DNA from: Oasisia sp. SBJ-2009
Taxonomy: Eukaryota; Annelida; Polychaeta; Sabellida; Siboglinidae
Reading direction: 5' to 3'
Length of the DNA stretch: 64,000 bases
Assembly: GCA_964017155.1 (NCBI GenBank)
Contig: OZ024854.1
Span: forward strand, 21,930,869 to 21,994,868
Each line of letters opens with the position of its first letter. The stretch's first letter is position 1. The notes beneath the pieces are model-generated. The model was not told the DNA's origin, ran no database searches, and was given only the letters and a program-made list of their open reading frames with translations. Position numbers and translations under genes: made by a program. Shown here piece by piece: positions 55,260 to 64,000 of the stretch.

Positions 55260-58080
55260 TATTTACTTGTAAGCTGTATCCAGAACTATCAAATGGTAGG
55301 ATTCCTATATTTGCTCGAGTGATCTTCATATAAGACTCCTGCGATTTGTGCATTTTATTTTGTCTCCATAATTAAGGAACTACACCTAGTAGATCCCTAC
55401 GGATATCTCACAGTGTCTACTGGGAAAGGAACTTGTATTTCTGCGGGGATGGAAACGTAGAGCTGGATGGAGTCTTAGAGCTGCGTAATGCTTTTAAAAC
55501 ATTCAGTGTAGTTAATCATCTGGCTAGTCTGCAAGTCGAGTATATATGTGTTCCGTGAGCATGTTCGTGAGAATGTCATAAAAACATTCATCTGCACGCA
55601 AGAGAGAACGCTTTTTGACAAATGCACGCAAAAACGCCAGACAGACTAGATCAACGACGAATTAATCATGAGATCGAGTTCCACTTTACTGACTCTGCCC
55701 GGATTCACGATGAAGCCAAACCATGCATGACGACCGCGTCGCTGATTATATTAAAAAGTAAACAAAATCGTAGGAGTCCCATTACACCTTTATTAACGTT
55801 TTATTTATAACTAAAATGACAAGATGCATCATTTCCACGAATTTCTTTGTTTTGAAGACTATAGTTCTTGTTAAAACATCCACTGAGGATGAATTAATAG
55901 ATTGGTAAATTTTTGTTTGTGTCCGTGAAACTGCAGAGATGTATCTATTGGATGGATATCACGTAAGTGTCGATGCTAGTGTCAGTTTGACCATTGTACA
56001 CAAAGCAGTCACTATTTGTGTAATATTCTGGCATATCTGCACTTGCGAATGTCTATACGGACAACAGTTAACTTCTCCAAAGTACAAGGAATACTCATGA
56101 CACAACATTGTGTGCGTCCGTCACTCGCCAGGACTGCATTGTAAAACCGACAGTTCCTCTGTGTTACCACCAAACATTTTATATTTAATGACCATATGGT
56201 ATGGCCATAAGGTGCTCTCGTGTCTTACTCGTGGCGTGAAACCCAACATGGTCAACATATTACGTTGTGTATAGATTTGCCATTGATCAAGACGACTGTT
56301 ACCAACGACACATCACGAGTCGATCATATATAATAATGCGTTGGCGTGTTGGGAATAAAACAATAGTGCGTATCCATGCAGAATTACCTCGGGGCATATC
56401 GACAAAAGGGCCGACACTTTGCTCTAAGTCCTCACGGGTTCACAGTTCCTGGCGTAAACTCTCCAACGAGACACAAACATGCCATATCGTAAATGGTAAT
56501 TGCACATTTACCATCTAACACTGCGGTGGGGTTACGCAAAAGAACCGTTTAGCGTTTTAGACACCTTTGTTGGTTGGCTTGTGAAATGTGTATCTACAAT
56601 GCATATCATTCACTACGATGCAGTGATTACAGACTGTCTGGGCAATGGTCGTTTATCTTCTGGGGCAGAATATTTGACCGTATATGTAGGCATGGCCCTT
56701 TGTCTGTCTCAGTAATTATGGTCAGCAATCCTAATTTTCCTTTTGGTCCTTTTTTCCGAAACTGCACAGACTGTCTTTTTAAACAGGCATTTCGTCTATA
56801 TCCAGATAACTAGGATTCGAAACGGCTTGCTGCCATTTTTCAAACTTCCACTCAGAGTGTCCTTTTAAACAGGCATTTCGTCAATATCCAGAAACCACGG
56901 TTCGAACCGGTTTGATGACATGTTAAGCTTAGGTTATTAAGTTGATTTCACATTTTTTCAGTTCATTCGGCCGTATAACCAAACACTCACCTATAGGCAA
57001 TTGTGGATATGTCACGCAGAAAAGAGTGTCCGCGGATGAATTATAAAGCACATTGAACGATCGTGCAGAATGGCTGCTGAATTATACAAAAAAAACATGT
57101 TGTTTATATGTCTAATTACATTGATCTATCTCTATCCGAGACGTGTAGATTGTGTTGCTGGCAATTTCATATCTGCGGGTGGATCCATGTTGATGTCCAA
57201 ATCCTGCTGGAACCATTCTACTATTTTCAAGTTCGTGTGTCGGCAAGATTTGAGGGAAGACAATTATAAAGTTTTATTTTCTTGGGCATCGCTGGTGTCT
57301 CATCTACGACTCATGACCGCCGGCCGTATCTGTGTACCTCGCGACGACCTCGCTCGTTCCAACATCCATTCAGCGTATCTGGCATCAATCCAGTCACATA
57401 GCATCTAGCGCGCAATACGTGACCACACTCACACACTCACACCACAGTCTGTAGTTACTTTATCAACGTCTCAACCACATGCTTGTGCGATATAGGACAA
57501 CTTACAATGGCCGCATTGCTCGGGCCTCGAACAACAGTAAAGGGGTTGCTCCCCTCTTGAATCTAAACTGCAACAAAAATTGTATCGGGTATTCGGAATG
57601 TTGATGCGGCGCAATCAGGCTATTCGTGGAAGTAGTTCAGTGACCTCGCCACATAAATAGGTATCATTCACTGACCACGTTGACCCTAAGGGTGACTTCA
57701 CAAAATTTAAGCCGTAACTTAGTATCTGATTTATTGCAGGCGCCCTTCATAACATTAAAAACCTGTTGCATGCGAGAATTACATAATGTCGCTCAGATGT
57801 GATCTATGTATGGACATAACAATGATGGGTGTTTTTTCTAGGTAACCTCGCTGACATGTTTCGTACCTCCCAGACTGGAAAACACGATTCCAAACTAGTG
57901 GACGATTCACGATTGCATCATTTCCCGGGGTGCAAACTATGCAACGGTTACCGCACAACGAACACGGAGAGGTCTGGCCATGTTCCCACTGGGGAGACCC
58001 ACGGGAAAGGGTCATGAAGCTCACGGGAAACGTCCGGCGTAACCCAAAAACAAGCTTCAGCCTTGATGGATCCTATGGTT
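55260..58080. other. Gene-free stretch with a short tandem duplication
   Basis: No supported exon. At about 56772-56930 two units of about 90 bp share ttttaaacaggcatttcgtc, atatccaga and ggttcgaa-like sequence. A 112-codon frame at 57070 with a hydrophobic start has no other support. Confidence 0.45.
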
Positions 58081-58095
58081 ACATATAGGAAGCAC

Positions 58096-58105
58096 ATACA
58101 CGCAT

Positions 58106-58156
<51 letters not shown>

Positions 58157-58230
58157 TACACGCACGCACACACGTACTCACGCACATACACACACAGGTA
58201 CGCACACACACACACGCACGCACGCACGCA

Positions 58231-58271
<41 letters not shown>

Positions 58272-58294
58272 GCACACACACACACGCACGCACG

Positions 58295-58335
<41 letters not shown>
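58096..58335. repeat. (CACG)n/(CA)n compound tract, 240 bp
   Basis: Alternating cacg and ca blocks with a few atac and actc interruptions. Frames through it are not genes. Confidence 0.93.
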
Positions 58336-58337
<2 letters not shown>

Positions 58338-58339
58338 TG

Positions 58340-60259
58340 GTCTGCTTCAACCGATCGGGACCGAGACAATGGGCATTCAGCGCTCGGGCAGGAATAAAGC
58401 AGGTTATGCAATCTAATATTTATAACATCGCTAAGCTTTCGCCGTGTCGTATTTCAAAATACGCCAGACAGAAATATCACCAATTCGAGCAATTGCCTTG
58501 AGCCGCCCATACATAACGTAGTTCCGGGGAGACAGCGTCGTGTATGAAATTAAATATTCTAGATCACATGTTTCTATTTATACCGTTGAGTATGAGTAGA
58601 TAGAGTAGATATGATAGAAGCTGGAGTTTGCGTGCTATCTTGATGTAATCGATAGACTGTTTACTCAGCCAGAGGTCGTTGCGCTGCGCTACATACCCCT
58701 GGCTGATCGTCTCCGCAAACCGTGGAAGTGAGGGAAGTCGAACTATAAAATTATAGCTGTTGACTTCGCCAGTCGCTACTGCGTCAGCCGTGGGAACAGC
58801 GCGAATAACCGAAGACAGATACACAACTGGTGGGAATCCTAATAGGACCCAAACATTGCATGTAACTCGAGCAGCATGTGGCTGAAACCACCCAAAGGTA
58901 TGTGACACGACAGGCGGCCAACCCCACTCCTCGTGGGGGAGTTCATTTAGTTAGGAGTTTTCAAAGGGAAGAGCCAGGAGTAGAGTTAAGGCTGGCGCTG
59001 ACGTAACCAGCCGCAGCGACACCTGGCGCGCGAGTATGTGTTTACCCGTCTATCGTATATCGGCGTTGCAACAATATTCGCGCATGTCGTGAAATGCGGG
59101 CATTCCAAAAGTCAGATCAGGTCGTTTCCGGGGTCACGAAATGTATCAATTCAATGTTTTGCTCATCGCAAGTCGAGATGAAGATGTAGCGTTACTCTTA
59201 AGCTACAATATTACAAGTTAGGCATAATTAAAAACGAATTATCCTCAGTACTATTTCGGTACTCCCGTGCTTTCACGCGAAACAAATATGATGCTTCAAT
59301 GTTTTATGCTGCTTGCGTTATGTTATTTGCAAGGAAATGATCCGGATCACGTAGGAAGATGGTAATTTCCGAAATTCCACGTATCATTTGGATGCATTAC
59401 ACATTGCACGTCAGAGCCGGTGTTTCAAACCTAAGTCCACTTAGCGATCGTTACAGTATCTGTTTTGCTCGGAATTGTCCTAAAAGTGGACACAAGCAAC
59501 AAAATACGCGACTTACAAATCGTTATCTTACCATATTCGTCTTGGATCTGCGTATAGTGTCGGGTGAACGACGTTGCACTGTTGGTGGCGGAAACTGACC
59601 CGAACACGTCGGCTCTGTCAGCGAGCACGCGAATGGCGCTACCGGATAAGCGATACCGAAACACTACATCACTCGTACTACTCTAGCCAGGCGGTGGTTA
59701 TGACTGCTGCTACCATAACGTCTAGTATCCAGTAGAAGATCAATTTATGCTCGCATTCCAATCCGCGAGAGCCGACCGTGAGATGTTCTAGTAGTTACTT
59801 CTCACCGGAAATTACGTTACTTGGATGACCCAGCTTCCGGTTACTACATAATACATGGATGGCGACATATATATATACTCGAAAGACAGCCATGCTAATA
59901 ACGGGATTAAGAGTGGCGGTGATCAGTGACATCAGTGACGTCACAGTTGACACATATACTGTCACTTATAAAACAGGCCTCGACCACAACATGTCACCAA
60001 TTGGTACATCAAGTCTCCAGTTTCATTTCCTCTTGCTACCGTTTCGAAGAAACAGCAAATTCGTTCGCCTCACATTGCCTCAATTCACTCAGCTATACGA
60101 AGGACTGTCTGGCTGAAGAGAGAACAGTCTTCGTGCAGCAAGAATGATGATATTTAGCAGTCATTAGGATTAATAAGTACTGCTCTATATAAGAACACCA
60201 CTTTACTCTTAGCAGGTTAGTGTACCTGCACTAAGGTAGACTGCACCGAGACAGACTAA
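58340..60259. other. Gene-free stretch
   Basis: Short frames only. A hairpin ccccactcctcgtgggg is at 58922-58938. A minus frame at 58564-58908 is open for 114 codons, with no recognised family. Confidence 0.4.
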
Positions 60260-62138
60260 TTGCTTACCAGAGATGGAGTAATCGTACTCGTGTACTCGTA
60301 CTCGTACTCGAGTACGAGTACTTTTGGAGTACTCGTACTCGAGTACGAAGCAAAGTAATCGTAGTCGTACTCGAGTACATTACCAAAGTAATCGTACTCA
60401 CGATTACTTCTCACGATTACATTTTGTTCATATGAACAGTTGCATGCAAATATATTAGACAGATAAAATGACAATATTAGAAATAATCTAATGAATGTAA
60501 TATTAATTGAGCTATTAATTTTCTATTACTGTTAAGCATTTCAGTTAAATAAATATTCAGTCACATTTCCCTAATTAAAACATTCACTCCCTAGAGATGC
60601 CACATCTCCTGACCCTCCTGCTTACTGTAGTACTGGTAGTATAAAGTTATATTGCCACAGTCCCCGGGAAGCACTGCAGTAGATAAGCATCCCCTAACAT
60701 CTTGCTTTGTAATTTTAGACTCCACCCCACCTGTACTGTTTGCTCTGTCAGTATGGTGTGAATGACTGGTCATGGTTCCTATGTATCCAGAATCCTGACT
60801 GGGGTCTGGGCAGTTAGCTGCTAAATCCCTGTCTATTGTGTTTAATTAAGTGTAAACTGGAAACCTGCCTACAGAGGTAAAGGCCAAAATATGTTGTCTG
60901 TTATGTTAAGCCAGGAGGTATGTAATAAAATGCCTATGTTGTCCTCAGAAGAGACACTACTAATCACTGCTAGGATCTTGTGAGGAAGTGTGACAGTTCA
61001 CCTTCAAATTCAGCCATGAAACCAGAATAGCTAAAGAACAAAGGGTCAGGTGCTAATCTGTCCTCTGGCTCTGAGCAAACAAAAGTTGTGGTCAGTGCAG
61101 GGCCATCGAGGACATCTGCTGTGAAGTGTCTTCATCAGTAATTAGCACTGTTGGGTGAAGTTGCAGTGATGGTAATTAGTTTGGCAGGCATTATATGTGA
61201 CAGTGAAAACAAAATGTTGATACTGACAATGTATTTGAAAAAGTATTTGAATTCAAATATAAATAGTTTACAAAAGTATTTAAATACTATCAAATACAAA
61301 TGTATTTGACCCCCTGTCCCACCCATATATACTATATAGTTGAATTGGATACTCTTTTAAATATGACCCCCTGGAGTTGAAATGTTGTTGTTGTAATGTA
61401 TTTGATCATGTGTTTTTAACATTTAAAATAAACAGATTTTTAACATTTAAAATAAACAGAGGACATTTTAAATTCTTAAATGCATCATATTTGTATTTGA
61501 TTCAGAAACCATACCAACCCGCCCCAAAATCATCTGATTATTAATAATAATAACACCTGGATAGTGGATAGCAGTAATCAGTTAGAACACTAGATAGTGC
61601 CACAGCAACAGAACAAGAATGACACCTAGGGATTCCATGAAAATTGTCTTTATGTTAGAAACAGGATATTCAATAAAGTAATCATGAAAGTAATCGTGAT
61701 TACATTCTAATGTAATAGTACTCGTACTCGAGTACATTGTAAAGTAATCGTACTCGTACTCGAGTACATTTGTTTTCTAAGTACTCGTACTCGTACTCGT
61801 ACTCGTACTCGTACTCGTACTCGTACTCGTACTCGTACTCGTACTCGTACTCGTACTCGTACTCGTACTCGTACTCGTACTCGTACTCGTACTCGTACTC
61901 GTACTCGTACTCGTACTCGTACTCGTACTCGTACTCGTACTCGTACTCGTACTCGTACTCGTACTCGTACTCGTACTCGTACTCGTACTCGTACTCGTAC
62001 TCGTACTCGTACTCGTACTCGTACTCGTACTCGTACTCGTACTCGTACTCGTACTCGTACGTACTCATGCATGTTCAAAGTAATCGTACTCGTACTCGAG
62101 TACATTTGTATTGTACTCGCTCCATCTCTGTAGCTTAC
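60260..62138. mobile_element. Non-autonomous hAT-type DNA transposon
   Basis: Termini at 60268 and 62130 are inverted copies of cagagatggag, a hAT-type end. They are flanked by 8-bp target duplications TTGCTTAC (60260-60267) and TAGCTTAC (62131-62138), seven of eight matching. Subterminal DNA at both ends is filled with tactcg/cgagta motifs, including palindromic actcgagt, as in Tol2-like elements. The 1863-bp interior has no transposase frame. A segment at 61215-61315 with aaaagtatttgaattcaaat and caaatacaaatgtatttgac resembles another hAT subterminal region, possibly a nested relic. Confidence 0.85.
61781..62060. repeat. (TACTCG)n hexamer array, ~46 copies
   Basis: About 280 bp of almost perfect tactcg units inside the right end of the hAT element. 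It gives runs of Tyr-Ser, Val-Arg or Tyr-Glu in every frame. It appears to be an expansion of the element's own subterminal motif. Confidence 0.95.
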
Positions 62139-62360
62139 ACGCATACCAGTAACAATCTAACATTTGTTGTATTCGTTTAATCGAAGCATTCTCTTCCGTC
62201 GCACACTGCCACACTTGTCTACTACAACTACACACATGCCTTTGACAATAGTTATTACTACGAATTGTCGCGTCATTAATCTACTACAGCGGCACCGTAT
62301 GAAGACTATGACACAAATCTGCCTTGACTCCAGAGCGTTCCTCGGCAGTCGTTACGTCGC

Positions 62361-63066
62361 ATGGCTGCGCGCTTACTGGTACCTATGATTAAGTGTAATC
62401 GATACCCTGCAGCGTCTAGCTGTGTTTACGCGAACAAAGCAGACGGCATCCTATCTTTTACGGTTCACTGCGTTCGGACGGCAGCGGTTTGCTCAATGTT
62501 TTTTTCTCAAATGATTGTGAACTAACTAGGCCAGTGGTTAACTTGTTATTGTTTCAGCGACAACTTATCTGCCGTTTGTTTACGTTGTTGTTGTCGTCAC
62601 TGTTGCGGTCGAGATTGTTGGCTTTAGTTGGTGCATAATACTCAGAAATCAGGCTAGCTATACAAAACTGAGCCTTGCAATTGAAGGGATTTATTAAATA
62701 GTAAACTCATTATATGGCTGCGCGCTTACTGGTACCTATGATTAAGTGTAATCGATACCCTGCAGCGTCTAGCTGTGTTTACGCGAACAAAACAGACGGC
62801 GTCCTATCTTTTACGGTTCACTGCGTTCGGACGGCAGCGGTTTGCTCAATGTTTTTTTCTCAAATGATTGTGAACTAACTAGGCCAGTGGTTAACTTGTT
62901 ATTGTTTCAGCGACAACTTATCTGCCGTTTGTTTACGTTGTTGTTGTCGTCACTGTTGCGGTCGAGATTGTTGGCTTTAGTTGGTGCATAATACTCGGAA
63001 ATCAGGCTAGCTATACAAAACCGAGCCTTGCAATTGAAGGGATTTATTAAATAGTAAACTCATTGT
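62361..63066. repeat. 353-bp tandem duplication, two near-identical copies
   Basis: 62361-62713 and 62714-63066 differ at only about five bases (for example gcagacggcatcc versus acagacggcgtcc). No coding frame runs through both copies, and no transposon ends are seen. Confidence 0.93.
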
Positions 63067-63523
63067 AATGTACGTATTTAAAAAATAATCCTATTAACGT
63101 AATTATTTCATATAATTCTAGGCCTACATTTAATTACAAATATGGTTTATTAATCACTTATAACTATGATAACAGATCGAAAACACAACTCAAGTGGCAC
63201 TCGGCAATGTCCCTAGTTCTGTGAATGCGGCCACAACGGAGGGTCGCGTGCAGTGTTGGACCGAATACACTTGCCGACGATTTTTTGACCTGACCAAACT
63301 CGCTGCAAGTTTCTTTGGCACGGCTGTGAGCAGCGGAATGTTACAAGTGCAAGATGTGGTCGCGGGTAACAAGCACTCCTGGATGGCTAGGACGTGTGGG
63401 CTTGGAAAAGTAGGCTGGGTAGCTAAGAGGACCGTGGTTCGAGAGTAGGCCACACCTGGAAATCGAGGTATTCCAGCGATGGAAGTAAAGAGCAGCATTT
63501 CTCACAACAAATACAGCATGACC

Positions 63524-63706
<183 letters not shown>

Positions 63707-64000
63707 ATACTTCTGTATTGGTTGACGATAGTGGCGGTATTTGTGTGAAAAGGACTAAAACGTACCCGAGTAGCACTGTATTAACTGAACACAAGGCGTG
63801 TGAATTATAAGTACTCTTGCTGAATGTTACAATGGAATAGTAGTTCATTGTATTCAAACATTGATATTTTGCCAAAAATAATGCATTGCGTTCAAAGACA
63901 TGCCTCTTTAACACTGCTATGTAGACGTGTTGCACTAACTGTCGTAGACGCTACAGCTATTACGTACGCCTTATTGCGCGGTCATTAGTCATTTCCGAGA

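Noticed and set aside
57070..57408. 112-codon frame with a hydrophobic, signal-like start
   Set aside because: No family resemblance, no splice or poly(A) context that stands out, and similar lengths arise by chance in this window.
61700..62180. Tyr-Ser, Val-Arg and Tyr-Glu dipeptide-repeat frames
   Set aside because: Produced by the tactcg hexamer in all frames on both strands.

Overview
This is a window of eukaryotic nuclear DNA: AT-rich, intron-dense and full of microsatellites, minisatellites and inactive transposons. Canonical GT..AG introns, metazoan-only gene families (integrin alpha, C2orf69), tRNA-derived SINEs and retroposon tails of the '..gcgctatataaat(ATT)n' kind point to a marine bilaterian invertebrate. 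A lophotrochozoan, perhaps a mollusc, is my best guess, but the species cannot be fixed from the window.

Layout. (1) 512-17313, + strand: the 3' part of an integrin alpha gene, 19 exons in one continuous 706-residue frame, running from the FG-GAP propeller to the GFFKR cytoplasmic tail; its 5' end lies outside the window. (2) 19085-26551, - strand: a complete coding set for MMADHC (cobalamin trafficking protein D), seven coding exons, 304 residues, tail-to-tail with the integrin gene. (3) 30489-33860, + strand: C2orf69, two exons, 317 residues, head-to-head with MMADHC, so a shared promoter near 30.1-30.5 kb is plausible. (4) 34-50 kb: largely gene-free, with SINE and MITE copies and a polypurine tract. 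(5) 50537-51427, - strand: a GC-rich open reading frame with no intron in its coding part, encoding a multi-pass PAP2-superfamily protein of the Aur1/Ipt1 inositolphosphotransferase type. (6) 52-64 kb: no convincing gene; it holds a large AT cruciform, long CA/TG tracts, a hAT-type element with a huge hexamer array, and a fresh 353-bp tandem duplication.

The most unusual pattern is that several tandem arrays in the integrin and MMADHC introns begin at, or contain copies of, the adjacent splice junction (3.6-4.04 kb, 6.55 kb, 14.30 kb, 21.3 kb, 23.3-23.7 kb, 25.2 kb). In MMADHC the repeated unit carries exon end plus splice donor and stays open for several units, so it could give alternative protein lengths.

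Other items are two inverted copies of an ~860-bp TTAA-flanked element whose interior encodes a decayed THAP zinc-finger fragment, a stack of inverted repeats filling the front of C2orf69 intron 1, and a foldback element at the window start. The genes do not form one pathway. MMADHC and C2orf69 both have links to mitochondrial metabolism, which fits a shared promoter, but that is inference.
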